Shown: in pieces, positions 1-13,040 of the stretch
Position numbering within the stretch: the first letter of the stretch is position 1
Layout: each line of letters starts with the position of its first letter
Assembly (NCBI GenBank): GCA_030770545.1
Contig: CM061098.1
Location: 8,749,501-8,813,500 of the forward strand
Direction: 5' to 3'
Length of the DNA: 64,000 nt
DNA from: Macropodus opercularis
Lineage: Eukaryota; Chordata; Actinopteri; Anabantiformes; Osphronemidae
Notes under the pieces: model-generated
The model's database searches: none
What the model saw: the letters and a program-made list of their open reading frames with translations, nothing else
Told to the model about the DNA's origin: nothing
Program-made: the position numbers and the translations under genes

Positions 1-3000
1 CCTCCACTCAGCGGTACATCGACTCACGCACCGTCCAGCCGAAGGCCAAGGGAGCCTGGATCTCTGTGGACGTCACCGAAACCGTTAAGGACTGGCTCTC
101 AGATCCAGGTCAGATACAGCGCGACATTCCCCAAAACCCCTGCAGATCTGCATAATCCAGACCCATTTACTCTTCACGTTCTTCTTCTTCCTGCTTCAGA
201 GAATAATCTGGGGCTGAAGCTGGGCGTCCACTGCCCCTGCTGCACCTTCGTCCCTTCCACCAACAACATCGTCCCCAACAAGAGTGAGGAGCTGGAGGCT
301 CTGTTTGCAGGTTGCTTTCAGGTCTTTTTCTTTGCACTGCAAATCAAGCTACAACTTGTTACTCACGTAACCAGGGATTAACGTCTGACTAAGTATTGTA
401 GTCCGGCGCAGCTTTGAATTATTTATAGTTGGTTCATAGTACTTTTACTCTATATTTTCACTCTGAGCATTAGTTATATAAATGTAATACATAAATGATG
501 ACATGTGCTTAAAGACTGTAGAAGTGGGTAAGATGAGCTCCACCTTTACCAGTATATATAAATAAGTCATTAATGTCATAATGCATAATGACTGCTGTGA
601 GTATTTCTGTTTCCTTCTCAGTGTGTAGTGTTTTTTACAGTACTGCTTAGTATGGTCAGAGACACAGGGATTCATTTTACTGTTGGGAAATGCACCTGCA
701 CTTTGACTTAAGTAATGTGTCTCCTACTGTAAACATGCACAGTGGTGCTTTTAATTGTGCAGATCTATAAAAAATATGATTGTTTTTCACGTAAACACTA
801 GGTTTAGCAACTTAATCTGTTGTTAGCTACGTAATCTTTGCCAAATTTCACCTATAATACAAAACACTTACACATTAAATCGTAGTTTCCAACCATGTGA
901 CAAGTTACAAATGCGTAACATGTAGTTTAGGCTTTATGAGTGTGAGAGGTTTCACAAAAGTGAGTTCTCCTATAAACGCCTCTGTTTTTTTTCTTGTTAA
1001 CAAATCTGACCTTGAATGACCTTCAGTGTGAAGAAATGTGACAATAACAAAAACATAGAAAACTGTGTCCTCATCTGTTAAATTACTGTAATTATTGATA
1101 TTAATCATTTCTCAACAGGTTGGTCTAAAAATAACTAGAAATTTCTGCAGCTTGACTTTGTTTTGTTTCTTTTCCTTCTCCATTAATCACCTGAAAGCTT
1201 CAGTATCACTTAGTCAACACATTAGTCAAAGAGGACAATTTACTGTAGAAAATGTGTTTACTTTGACACTTAAAATAAAATTTGCTGATAATAGTTGCAC
1301 TATTTAGAAACGGTGGTATTTCTATTTAAGTAGAGAATCTCAGTCTCGTCAACCACTGCTGAAATCCTGCTGATGACATAATGTGTCGGTTTTTCTATAA
1401 GGTGTCTCCAGGATGATGAATCACTCACTATGATACAGGAATAATGGAGCAACTGTTCCCTCACACACTGTCAAACTACTGAATACCAGACTGTCTCTGT
1501 GTCTTTATTTAGGGCCCAAATTACGACACTTTCCTCAGGATTTACTCTCAGCTGAGCCAAGTCAGGTTTTTTTTCCACGCTTGGAAAAAATGTCAACTTT
1601 TGATACTGCCAGACAAACGGGGGCTTGTTTTGAGCTGCAGTACTCCTGCACTCAGGAAAATCATGAAATCAGATCAAGTGAGACTGTTGTTTCTGTCCGT
1701 TTCTATCCAGGAAAATCTGCATCATGTGTGAGTCATTGCAGCCTCTGTGATATTTGTTAAATAACATTCAAAAGCTGAAACTATGAGCAACATCTTTATT
1801 CATCCAGATAATGACATGAACTGTGCAGACGTGGGCAGTTCCACTAATGAACCTGAACCTGTTTTCTTCAAAAAAAAATCTGGAAAAGAAATGTATGTAT
1901 GTAAGTCTTTTTTATTTCCTTTCTTGTTTCCTGCAGGTGTAGACGACGAGCAGCTGCGTCGCATCAGAAAGCCTGGTCAGTTTAAAGGGCAGGCGGACTT
2001 CAGCACCAAGACGCCGCACCTCATCCTCACCCTGCTGCCCAGCGACAGAGTCGACAACCCGGCCAAGAAGAACCGCAAGAAGAGAGCGGCCGCCACTGAC
2101 ACGACCACCTGCTCCCGGTAGGCAGACAACAGATGCAGGCGTGTTAAGTGTAGCTGGCGGGTTGGTTTCCCATCTCTGGGCCCTGCCATGCAGAGCAGCA
2201 GGTGACGTTTCTCTCTGTGTGGCGTCTCTCTCAGTGGCTCGGACCAGGGATGCTGCCTGCGCTCGCTCTACATCGACTTCAGGCGGGACCTCAACTGGAA
2301 GTGGATCCATGAGCCCAGGGGCTACAAAGCCAACTTCTGTGCCGGAAACTGTCCTTATCTCTGGAGTGCCAACAACCACTACAACATGGTGAGTGTTTGA
2401 GGATTACGCCAGAAATCAAACCTGAAGGTTCTTTTAGTGGAGACTATCAGAACGTCTTCTTGCACCAGTGTTGACCCTCTGATCCTTTTCCCCTCACTTT
2501 ATGTTGGTTGTTTGTGGTGGATAAACACCATGGTTAGCTAAGACTGGCTAAGCCCAGACACTGTTTGTGTCTTAGTTGATGGCCTGGCCTGTAGCCACAC
2601 AGGCGATTGCAGAACGGTCTGGGTTTGTGGATGGGGTGATGGGGTTTTGTTGCACACACATCGACAGGGCTTACGTAACATACAGTCTGTGGTGAAACTT
2701 AACTTGACTGCAACAAACTTGCCTACTGAGATTTTCAACAGCCCCCAAAAAGGCTTTAGACCGTGGATCATTAAACACTCAGAACTGCCTGGGTTAGGAC
2801 CGCGCTGCTGTTCGGTCAAAGGAATAGTCGGACTTTTGTGGGACATGCCTGCTGAGAACTAGATGGTGTCTGCTCACTCAATATGCAGCCACAGCTGGTT
2901 AACAGCTCAGCAGGAGCCCTGGAGATAAGACTCTGGTGCATCACACAGTTTGTTTTGCACGTCAGATTTTGTATGGATGATAATTAGTGTAAGTGCTGGT

Positions 3001-3568
3001 TGGCAGACGTTAGTGCTGGAAAAACACAGGCTTCTTTATGCTAAGCCAAGCAGGTCGGCCGCTGGCTGTAAGTGTAACAGACACGAGATAAGAATAAATC
3101 GTTTCATCTCACTCTGTAGTTTCCAACATGTTGGTTATTTTATAAAGGAAGAAGTCTTTTACACATTTTGCTCACAGATGTGAGTTGGACTGATTCTCTC
3201 AGCCAACTCTCAGTAAGTCAGAAAATAAGCCTGTGTGGCCTGGCAGCATAAGCAAACAAGCCCACAACTGTCATCACCTTGGTTCAAATGTTCCTAAACC
3301 CTGATCAGTGCTGCGGCTTTTCTCTGTCTGAGCTCCACCATTTTATTCTTACTAATGATAAACGCGTTTCCATGGCCTTTAAGACTCTTTGCTTCTGCTC
3401 CCTGCTCAGATCCTTCCCTTGTACAACAAGCTGAACCCTGAGGCCTCCGCCTCGCCCTGCTGCGTTCCTCAGGACCTAGAGCCTCTCACCATCATGTACT
3501 TCATAGGACGCTCACCACGTGTTGAGCAACTCTCCAACATGGTCGTCAAAACCTGCAAGTGCCGCTGA
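1..3568 (+). CDS. TGF-beta2-like secreted ligand, 3' part of gene
   Basis: Five coding exons are visible: 1-108 (continuing left of the window), 200-310, 1937-2117, 2235-2388 and 3410-3568. All junctions are GT/AG with matching phases and give 236 residues to TGA at 3566-3568. The first three exons encode the C-terminal part of the latency-associated propeptide, including the HCPCCTFVP segment and SEELEA typical of TGF-beta2. A furin site RKKR is followed by a 114-residue mature ligand with all nine conserved cysteines, WKWIHEP and the ending CKCR. As a TGF-beta family member it should form a disulfide-linked dimer and signal through type I/II serine/threonine kinase receptors. No RGD is present in the visible propeptide, as in TGF-beta2 and unlike TGF-beta1/3. 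The propeptide resembles TGFB2 most, but the neighbourhood is that of KCNK4/VEGFB, so it may be the extra fish TGF-beta ohnolog (named TGF-beta6 in some fish work). I leave the symbol open. Confidence 0.93.
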
Positions 3569-3651
3569 GGCCATACGAAGAGGTGAGCGGGGGCAAAGAG
3601 GAGGAGAGTGACCGCAGGAGCCAGACTACGAACTGCTTCATCCAGGGAGGA

Positions 3652-3827
3652 AATAAAGACGAGGGGACAAATGAAACCTCTGTTCATTAATCTTCACTGT
3701 TTCATCGCCATTAGCCGACGTTTGAGATGTTATTTTTTTACTCTACCTGACTGTTTGATCCAGTTCTTTTCAGCCATAACCTTCTGTCTGATCGAGGACA
3801 CTGTAAATATGACACGGCTCTATTAAA
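3652..3827 (+). other. 3' UTR polyadenylation-signal candidates of the TGF-beta gene
   Basis: AATAAA occurs at 3652-3657 and ATTAAA at 3822-3827, which are 84 and 254 bases after the stop codon. Either could end the transcript; the sequence alone cannot choose between them. Confidence 0.4.
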
Positions 3828-4667
3828 CCTGTATTTGGATTTTTGAAAATGAGGTGTTGTGAAAAGTTTGTGTGAAGTTGTGTGATTTGGCCTCATTCGC
3901 CTGCTCCCTAAGATTTGTTGATTCCACCTCAGTCGTATTCCTGCGGCCGTGGGCGACCCGGCAGAGTGTGCTTATTTGCTTTAGGTTTGAAGGTGTTGAT
4001 AGGAAGGAGGTGGAGTGGAAAGGTTTGCAGACGGCGATCTTTAGGCGAGGACGGCTGGGAGCAGATAGAGAGAGAGAGCTGTGTCCAGGCAGAGGCCCTG
4101 CCAGCTCGCTGCGGTTTCAGGCTGAAATCTGCCCGGCGTAAACAGGATGTGAAAGATTTCCAGACACCAACCCGACCACTCACGGAACGCTAGATTTAAA
4201 TGCTTCCCTCATCTCCTCTCTCTCTCCCTCGCTCTCTGGTGCTCGAGGTTCTGGGATTTGTGGTAGAAGGAGAGAGGGAAAAGAGAGGCTTTGAAAATGA
4301 GACGTGGGATGATAGGGCTGCATTTGGAAGGACTACAAGATTGGAAGGTGGTGTTTTGCAGCCTTAGCAAATTTGTAACTATTTGGGTCTGGCTCTAAGA
4401 TTCCATAATCACACTGTCATGCTCATTTTGTGAATGTGCGTTCATTATCTTATTGTAAAAAGCTGTTGACTCATTGCCTTATGCTATGATTATATTCTGT
4501 CTTACCTATGTTTACCATCAGCCTCACTGACGCACACACAGAGTTTCTCTACACCCAAGTATCCACATTCACCACTTTTGATAGAATGTCTATGTGCTGA
4601 AAATAAAAAACATCCCCAGTGCTCATTTTAAATATAGACTCCCTGGTATGTTAGTGGTTTCAGTGTC

Positions 4668-4670
<3 letters not shown>

Positions 4671-4707
<37 letters not shown>
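4671..4707. repeat. (GT)n microsatellite
   Basis: About 18 uninterrupted GT units followed by a short GC alternation. Confidence 0.95.
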
Positions 4708-5274
4708 ACTGTGTGCGGATCCGGTGAGGTCATGCGTGATAGCACAGAAAAGATTTCCTTGATTTTTATTGTGATTTTTGCTGTGTCTATGAAAAACATC
4801 TGTAGACAGATGTTGTTTCTGTGACCTTGCTGAGCGTGAGGATGGTTTCTATGTGTGCGTGTGTGTACATGTCTTTTTATAGGTTTTTGTGGAAACATTT
4901 TAGCTAGTGTGAGAATATTTGGTTTGGTCCTTATGACTTCAAGGGGCTGGTTGTGGGTTAAAGGGTGAACACTGAAGAAGGTTTTGCCTGTGATGGTGAA
5001 TGCAAGCTTTTAATAGACCCCTTCAAACGATGTGTCCAATGAAAGTGACAGGACAAGATCCTTGTTATGGGTAAAGATGTATCTGAAGACAATAAATAAA
5101 CTTCAACTTTCCGACAATGTCCCTCTTTTTGTTACTGTTGTTCTAACTCAGCAAGAAGGAGGAGATTGAAAAGACTTTAGACAAGACACACATTTAGCCT
5201 GATGAACTAAAGCTGCGTAAAACTGCACATCTGGAAACCAAACAAAGACTTGAAAACATATTTGTTTTTGTCAT

Positions 5275-5302
5275 GGTGTGTGTGTGTGTGTGTGTGTGTG
5301 TG
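5275..5302. repeat. (GT)n microsatellite
   Basis: About 14 GT units in intergenic sequence. Confidence 0.95.
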
Positions 5303-8300
5303 CTTCTTTTACTGGAATAATAGCTCTTACTTGACCTGGAGGTGGGTTTGGGGTCATTGCTGAGCCAACTTGCTGTTGAATATGAGGCAAGATTGTGTTT
5401 AAATCTGGATGAATGAAACATCAGAGAACATAGAATCAGGTCAACCAAGCAACCAACCAACATGAAATCATCCTTGGTTAATAAAATTCAGTTTCAGTTT
5501 GAATCAATCATAAGATCAGGTTCTGGATTAACCGATATTAAAGCAAATAAAATTAGGGACCAGTGGCCAAGGATGTTTAATAGAAGTATTTAAGGGAACA
5601 GTGTAAAGTTTAGTAAATATGATGATCAAATGGATTGATGTGTTTTATATGTATGATTTTAATAGTCTGGACTCTATAATGATATGTTGATTACACGAAC
5701 GTGAAGTAAAGTTGGAACAGCCAGACTTCAACCCACTACAGAGAAGATGGCTGAAAACACATGGATGGAATTGAGTGATGTTTTAATTTGGGTTTGTTAT
5801 TCCAGCAGGAGAAACAACACCAGACACTTTGTGATGCTGAAATCTGGAAACTTGCTTGTGGTGCTCGCAGCAGTAAAAAGAAGACATTAAAAGAAAATCT
5901 GTCTCTTTTACACCAGCGATTTCTTTGCAAGGGTTCCAGTGAAAACGATTCACAGTTATTTCAGAGAACAATATGTTTGTGCCAAACACATTACTGTTGA
6001 ATGTTTTCTGTGCTGTGAACACAACAAGCCCAGTTATATTTGTCTGGACCAATCAGTTGGGGTAACAACACAGTTTAACTGATGGTTACCACCATACCAG
6101 CATCTGTGGGACACACTAGAGCTTTGTATCGTAGATGAGCCTTTAAACAGCGTCTGCAGTGGGTTTGTCTGTGAGACCAATGAAGCTATAACAGCAGTAA
6201 TCATGTAATGAAACGTTTCACGCCACACTTTGAGCTGCATTTGACTTTATGCTGTCCTTCTACTTCACCACATTTCAGAGAGAAATATTGGACTACATCT
6301 GTCTTATAAGTACAGTTTAATAACTAAATTGATCAAATCTGAATTCTAATAGCAATGATTGTATGATGATGATGATGATAACAATTGGTGTCGTACAGGT
6401 TGAACTGGACAAGTCCTGGTGCTCATTTTGTTACATGTGACGAGATCAGGGGCGAAAAAATGTAATATACCAAAACCTACAAAATGAACCTCCAAGACGT
6501 TTCTAATTAGTTTTACACGTAGATTAAAGTATCAGTAATAATCAACATGTCACTAACAGGAACCGATTCTCTGCACAAGAGACATGTTTGCTGTTAATAG
6601 AAATGAAGGATGCAGGACTTTATTTTTATTTCCAGTATGTTGGGAAATCATGAGTAACTTACCAGTAACCTACTCAGCAGCACTCACTGACTTTTCATTC
6701 TCTGTAGCTGTGAGGCATAGTTCGCTGAAACTAAATGTCCCAGTAAAACCAGGTGCGCCGGTGACATGCACTAGAATCTAAGTCCCTCTAATGCTTGTGT
6801 CTGCAAGAAAAAGACGGAAACTGTCTGCATCTGGAGGCTACAGACACATTAAGTTCTTTTTATTTGGTGAACTGAGCCTTTAATTTACTGAAACAGAGCT
6901 GAGCTGTTGTCTTTACTGAGGAGCCTGATTTTTATCCAAGCTTCTTCTGTTGTTAAAATAGCTTAAAGAGATACAAACTGCTCTCCAGTCATTGCAGTAA
7001 ATGTTTTTTTTTTCTCAGCCACAGCGAGAACGTCCTCTTCGCTCTGCGAGTGTGTTTGTCGGGGTTCTGCTGCTCGAGCTGTGGTGAGGCTCCCTCCCCC
7101 CCTGAGTAAACTAGCCCCAGCATCTGTTAGTCCTTTCCACTTAACTACCCCTTGCTATATTCAACCTGTACTTATCCCACGGTGCAGCGCTTTGCTCTGT
7201 CACACTGGGTCCCACTGTCCTTGGGAGGGAAGTCTACTGTGGATATTATCGACCCCCCGCTCGCTCACACAAACACACAGCGTGCTTCACAGACCTTGCC
7301 TTTGACCTTGAGTGGGAGGGAGTGTATGTACAGACCCTTCAGGCACTGAACGCACCCTTACTCATCCGGCCTGTGTGGCCCCCGTATAGCAAAATGCGTC
7401 GCAATTAATGACTCCGGTTCTTCACTTTACCCAGAAATGTGAAAAGAAAAGCGGTTCTGTCCTTCTCACGTGCACCTTATGGTCTGTGTCACATCCAGGT
7501 CACATTACAGGTTCGGTCAGTTCAGTTAGTTTAAGGAAAACGCAGCTCTCCAGGCAACAGGGCACAATAAACACGGCATAAAACGTTATGCAAGCAGCAG
7601 AGCAGTAACAAAGCACAGGAGTAAACAGAAGATACAGGTCTGTGGCCTCCTCCAGCAGACAGAGCCGGAGATCACAGCCGCACTTGAGGCCCTACTGGGA
7701 CAAAACAGCTGGGAGGCCAAACCCACAGAGGCCTGGCTGTTCTCTGTTCAAACAGAAGACGGCGACATTTCTGTGATTGCTTCCCTGAAATTCAAGGCAG
7801 ACTGATTCACTTGGGTTTGAGTCAAAGTAAAGAGTCAGGACACAATTCAGCCGGTGTTGAGTTGAACTTACTGCAAAGGTTAAAGTCATATACACACAGT
7901 ACACACAGTGACCATATTATTAGGAACAACCAGTACAGTCTATTCACATTCAACACCCTTAGAGTGTTTCTAAGGTAAAGAAATCCGCAGAGGAGTAATT
8001 ATGTGATAAACCGTCAAAACAAAATAAATAGTATTCAGCTGTAAAAATACTGAATATGAGTAATGAATAATAACGAAATATTTGGTAGGTGAGATACAGT
8101 ACATTTAAAATATTTGGAACAAGGCTAAAAATACTTAATACTTAATGTTTATAAAAGTTTTGTTTTCTGTCTGTAAAAAAAGTCAAATTGTTTAATGCAA
8201 AACCTTAAACAGCCTCTAAAATACTGCCTTAAATTACATCCTAAGCTGTAACAGATCAGCATGTTTATTATGTGTCAAAAAGCAGAAATGATGAAAAATG

Positions 8301-8907
8301 CCCATCACAAACATCCAAAGTGACACCATGACTTCATTGTTTGTCTTTTCTGGAAGAATCTCAATTTGTCAAGAAGCGTTTTAGCCTTGCGTTGACTGAG
8401 ACTCTGTTCCAATCTCTGGAAGCTCCATCGTTTTATTGTTTATCTATAAAGAACAGCTGTGAGAAACACAAAGTAAGAGTTAAGTCACCGTTGACAGCTC
8501 AGGAGTCAGATGCGTGACAGTGCTGATGAGTCGTGGTCGGCACATAAGCACGAAAGTCCTGATCCGTCCAGCCCTCTGTCAACAAATGACAAAATATGTA
8601 GGAGCCTGAATTTGAGTGTGGATTCAGTCAGTTACTTATTCTGGCCCTGGTGGAGGGCACCGTGCCACCGTAGCCTCATGCAGGAGGTTCTGGGTCTAAG
8701 TAAGCAGGAACGGTTTCTTCCACATCCACCAAGAGCCGAGTTCATGCAGGACTTTCAGGGTTCAGGTCATTTCACATGTGCTGCTGTCCCGTGTCCCAGT
8801 TTGATACTTTATACTAACTGTACACACTCTTTACTGGTATAAATAGTGTTTTTGGATTTACTTTTACACATACTCCTTAGTCCTGCTCAGTTAGTTACAG
8901 ACAGTAA

Positions 8908-8974
8908 CATCCATCCATCCATCTTCTTCCGCTTTTTCCCCGAAGGGGTCGCGGGCGTGCTGGAGCCTATCCAG
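8908..8974. repeat. fragment of a fish LINE/SINE-type 3' tail
   Basis: A run of CATC units leads into TTCTTCCGC and then GGGGTCGCGGGCGTGCTGGAG followed by CCTATCC. This order (CATCCATC, CTTCCGC, GGGTCGCGGG, TGGAGCCTATCC) is the familiar shared tail of abundant teleost non-LTR retroposons, here in minus orientation and without the rest of the element. Confidence 0.65.
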
Positions 8975-9707
8975 ACAGTAACAATAAAACACTAAAACCT
9001 GTAAAAGCAGTCACATACAGAATCTTTCCTCAGGAACACTTGACTGTAAACAAACAGCGTTAGAGACGCTTTATCATAATGCGTAGCTGTTTCGTGACAT
9101 AAGCAGAAGTGTTATTACTATTTTAGTATTATTTTAACGGAGGTGCTGCTGTGCCGCACTGAATTTAGAGCTTTCAGCCAGTCGCCACGTTAGCCTCGCA
9201 AAGTCGACTGTAATCTGAGATTTAGTGCAGAATACGCCTCAGCGGCTGAAACACACATCACCAAAGTAGATAATTATGTGTAATGATGTCTGGATAATGA
9301 TGTGAGTCATTGCCTCCTGAAACCACTGAAACCCATGATCAGCTGTTATAGCAGGTGTGGCTGAATCCCTCATTTGGAAGGTGTGTTTCCGTCTCTCGCT
9401 CTGCATTCGCTTTAAAAATATTACTTCTTAAAATTACAGTTTAATTCTGAGAAAATTGCCAAACTAAACCATTTGTTTGGTTTGTCAATTGATAATTGGC
9501 GGCTTTGTTGAGTCATGAGGGTCTCAGTGAGCCACCGATTCCTGAGCCAAGCAAATGTCTGAGCTTTTCCAAGTCACAAAGCAGCACTTGTGGGCTAAAT
9601 GAATAGATATCTATAGAGTATCAAATGCATTTCTATAGTGAGGGTCGGACGCGTTACGGACGCTGTGTGTGGACAGGAGTTGTTGCTCTCAGTGTGACAG
9701 GCTGCTG

Positions 9708-11083
9708 TCAGAGAGCAGGAGCTGGATTGGTCAGTTTCTCTGACTGGGGCAGGTCCACTAGAGAACAGTCTGGAGGAGGTGTGGGGGGGTTGGATGGTGG
9801 CTGCATGTCACTCTTGGGCCTCCTCATCTGCAGGGGGCTCCACTTGTGTGGTGGCTGTATCCTAAGGCTCCTTCTCTTGGGCTTTCGTGGACGTCTCCTC
9901 CTCTCCGCGCTCGCTGCCGGCTGGGTGCGGTCGCTCAGTGTGTCTGAAGACTCGTCGATGTACGCAAGGTTCTCCCCAAAGAAATCCAGCAACTGGCAGC
10001 TGGCTGAGGAGGCCATGTTGAGAGGAGGAGAGGGAAGGAGGATAGAGTGGAGAGGAGGAGGAACAGGAGACGGGACAGAGGAAGAGTGGGGCAGGAGGCC
10101 AGCTGTAGGTGCATGTTGGTAGCTGTCGTTTGCTACGGTCTCCGTGTGCTCGTCCGGACTCTGGTTGTTCTGTTGAGCTTTGTCTGCGGCTCTCACTCCT
10201 CCATCCTCCATGCTGCTAACAGTGCGGCACTGCTGGAACTGGGCAAACACCTCAAGGGACAAAGAGACTGAGGAACCATCTGATCTGGAGTCAAAAGATG
10301 ACTCTGATCCAGACAGGGATCCTCCTGGCATAGCTGCACACGGCGTGTCCAGCTCTGAGGCAGAGCGGGCGACAGGGAGGGAGACTGAGCGGGCCAGCAG
10401 GTGAGGAAAGGACCTGTTCTCCAGCGGCAGACCCAGAGCAGGGTCTGGACCCTTTAATCCAGTCGCTGCTTTCAGGACTGCCCCCCCTGCGGCAGCACTG
10501 ACACGCGGTCTGGACCTGGTCACCATCAGCCTCTCGAGAGACGAACGGGCCTCCAGCTGGCTCAGGGAGCTAGACAGGCCGGCCCAGCGATTTGGCAGGT
10601 GGCCGTTCTCAGATCCCCCTCGACCCCAGTATCCCACAGTGCACTGGGCCCCGCGACGGATGCGGCGACGCTCGCTGCGTTTCCAACGCCGGCGCTGCAG
10701 AAGAAAGGGGTCGTTGAACTCCAGAGGGTTTGGGATGCGAAAGTCCATGGACATGTTCTGGATGTTCTGGGTCCAGTCTGTGGCATGAGCCCTCAGCTCC
10801 TCCATCTGACAGGGAGAGAGGAAAACAGAGGAGGAAGGTCTAAGCAAGACGAAGCGCAGCTCGTTACCTGGTGTGATTTCCTATTACACAGACTTCTCAC
10901 CTCAGCTCGAGTCCTCTTTGACAGCACCCTCAGCCAGTTGCCGATCATGGTGAGGATGGACGCAAAGTAGGCGAGACCGAACACGATCCACAGCCACACC
11001 AGAGGCTTGAAGAACATGCCGCCCTCGCGGCCGCCACCTGAATGCAGATCAACATGACTTCCTGTTGATGATGAGACATGAGG

Positions 11084-11124
<41 letters not shown>

Positions 11125-13040
11125 AGTACCAGGTACAAAGTCTCCGAATCCAACAGTGGTTAGGGTGATGACTACAAAGTAGAGAGACTCCAGAAACGAC
11201 CAGTCCTCCACTTTCTGAAACACGACTGTTGGCACAGCGAGAAAGATCAGGCAACCGATCAAGATGGAGAGAACCGCTGAGCTGACGCGCACAGTCGTGG
11301 GTCTGACCTTGCGTTTCTACGAGGGAAAGAAAACAGACACAGACAGATTCTACTTCAACGCACAGTAGTAGTTTGCCTGCTCAGGTCATCTGTGCTGGAC
11401 AGTGCTGGTGTATCCACTCATGTGTGTAACTCAACCACACAGGAAATGTCAACTAACTAAAATATTAAACAAGGACCAGGCTTCATCAGACTCAGACTCA
11501 GACTCAGGTGTAGATTAAACCAAGGTTTGGTTTCTGGGCAGGACAGACCATTCTCACCAGGAAGAGAGTCTCAATCTTGGCTACAGCTCTCCGCAGCACG
11601 GTGCCCATGTGGTCGCCCACTCCAGCCAGCAGGATGCCGAACATGGGGATGCCCACCAGGGCGTAGCACACACAGAACAACTGGCCGTACCACGTCCGCG
11701 GAGACAGGTTCCCAAAACCTGGTACAAAATGAATAAAAAAGGTTTTTCATCATTTGGATTTGATGTTCTCGAATAAATAGGAATTCAGCAACTTTCCATC
11801 AAATCAGACATTTTGGTTTGTAGCGTGTTTTAGAAACATCACAAAACAGCTAAATTTGATCATAGTCATAAATTAATCTAACTGCCCCCATCAGTGAGGT
11901 ATTAACGCCGCAGGAGTGAAAATAAACTATTAGTTTTACTTTTATATTTATAATGACTCTTAGTGAAGTTAAGTCATTTGTGAATATTATTGTTACAGAA
12001 ACAATAAAACGTTATTTTCCTAATTACATAATTAAATAATTTACACTTATATACACTTATATAGAAATAACATTTCTGACGGGGGCTTTTGCCCTAAATT
12101 GTCCGTTTCAGAGTCGGAGGATCTTGAAAGCTTCTCCTGAAGGTGAGTCCTGCCGCCTACCTATGGTAGTAATGATGGTCCCACAGAAGAAGAAGGCGGA
12201 CGCCACATCCCAGCGACTCGTGAAGTTGGCAGGAAGGCTGCTCACATCCAGGCCTGCGTCCACCGCAGACACCACTCCCTGCAGCAGAGACGCACATTTA
12301 AAAAACACACCGGATGTTTAAATAAAACATGACATAAATCACTCAAAAATATAACAGTCATTGAAGTCTTGCTTATTCCATCTAAAGTAAATAGTAAAAG
12401 GAAATAGTTAATAGAATAAATATCACCAAGTAGTAACAACAGTTATGTTATTACATGATTCATTCAACTGGCTGATGGAATGTGCAGCTACTGAAGACAC
12501 GTGTCAGCACCTATGTCTGACTTGCTGTGTATGATGGTGTATTAGTGTACATTCAACAGATATACCACAATAATTCTGTTTGTTTAAGTTGAAGCTGCCT
12601 TAAATGTGTAAAACTACAGTACAACTCAGTGATAACCAGGTAACAGGGGGGACAGTTATGGAAGTAGAAATATAGTAATAATGAGTATTATTTATATATT
12701 TATTTAGCTGTTCTGTGTCACTCGTGTTATACAGAAACTATCAGGTGTGTCTTCACATAATTACTACAGATCTTAGTGTCTGTTTCAATTTGATTTCCAA
12801 GTTGTAATGTAAAACGCCACCACTTTGAGTTGGCTTTGTGTCGAGTGATACCTTGACAAGCTTGTGAAAGTCCAGCTCGGTGACGCAGGAGTGATTTCCA
12901 AGGAAGTTCTGTTTGGTTTTGAGGAGGGCTTCATATGCAGAACTCTCCTTAGGGGCCTCTAGGGTGCGGAAAACGAGCGCTCCCATCACCAGATAAAGCA
13001 TGACGCCCATCAGCAGGGCCCAGAGCGTGGTGCACCGCAT
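9708..13040 (-). CDS. kcnk4: two-pore-domain potassium channel TRAAK
   Basis: Six coding exons on the minus strand (12852-13040, 12161-12278, 11558-11718, 11130-11316, 10901-11037, 9708-10805) join in phase to 629 residues. The first methionine gives MRCTTLWALL, aligned with the MRSTTLLALL start of mammalian TRAAK. Features: TM1 about 5-26; an extracellular cap with an N-glycosylation site at N81 (NFT); first selectivity filter TIGFG at 101-105; TM2/TM3; second filter TVGFG at 210-214; TM4; then RVLSKRTRAE. The K2P family forms dimeric leak K+ channels, and TRAAK/TREK members respond to membrane stretch and lipids. The last exon encodes a 365-residue cytoplasmic tail, much longer than that of human TRAAK (393 aa in total). 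The tail still carries the TRAAK-like ENLAYIDESSDT motif, which separates it from KCNK2 and KCNK10. Confidence 0.95.
11084..11123. repeat. (GT)n microsatellite inside a kcnk4 intron
   Basis: About 19 dinucleotide units fill nearly half of the 92-base intron 11038-11129. On the coding (minus) strand this is a CA repeat that starts within ten bases of the 5' splice site. Confidence 0.95.

Larger units (their letters stand above)
3830..9707. other. gene-free interval between convergent genes
   Basis: No ORF here has recognisable protein similarity or splice-consistent partners. It contains two (GT)n microsatellites and one fragment of a LINE/SINE-like tail, listed separately. The 3' end of kcnk4 (its 3' UTR on the minus strand) must lie just below 9708, but I could not place its end. 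Confidence 0.6.

Noticed and set aside
1783..2121. 112-codon ORF starting at 1783
   Set aside because: Its first part is intron; the real exon starts at 1937 after a CTGCAG acceptor and matches the TGF-beta propeptide from there.
9625..10122. 165-codon plus-strand ORF
   Set aside because: It is antisense to the long last exon of kcnk4, which explains its openness; it has no recognisable features.
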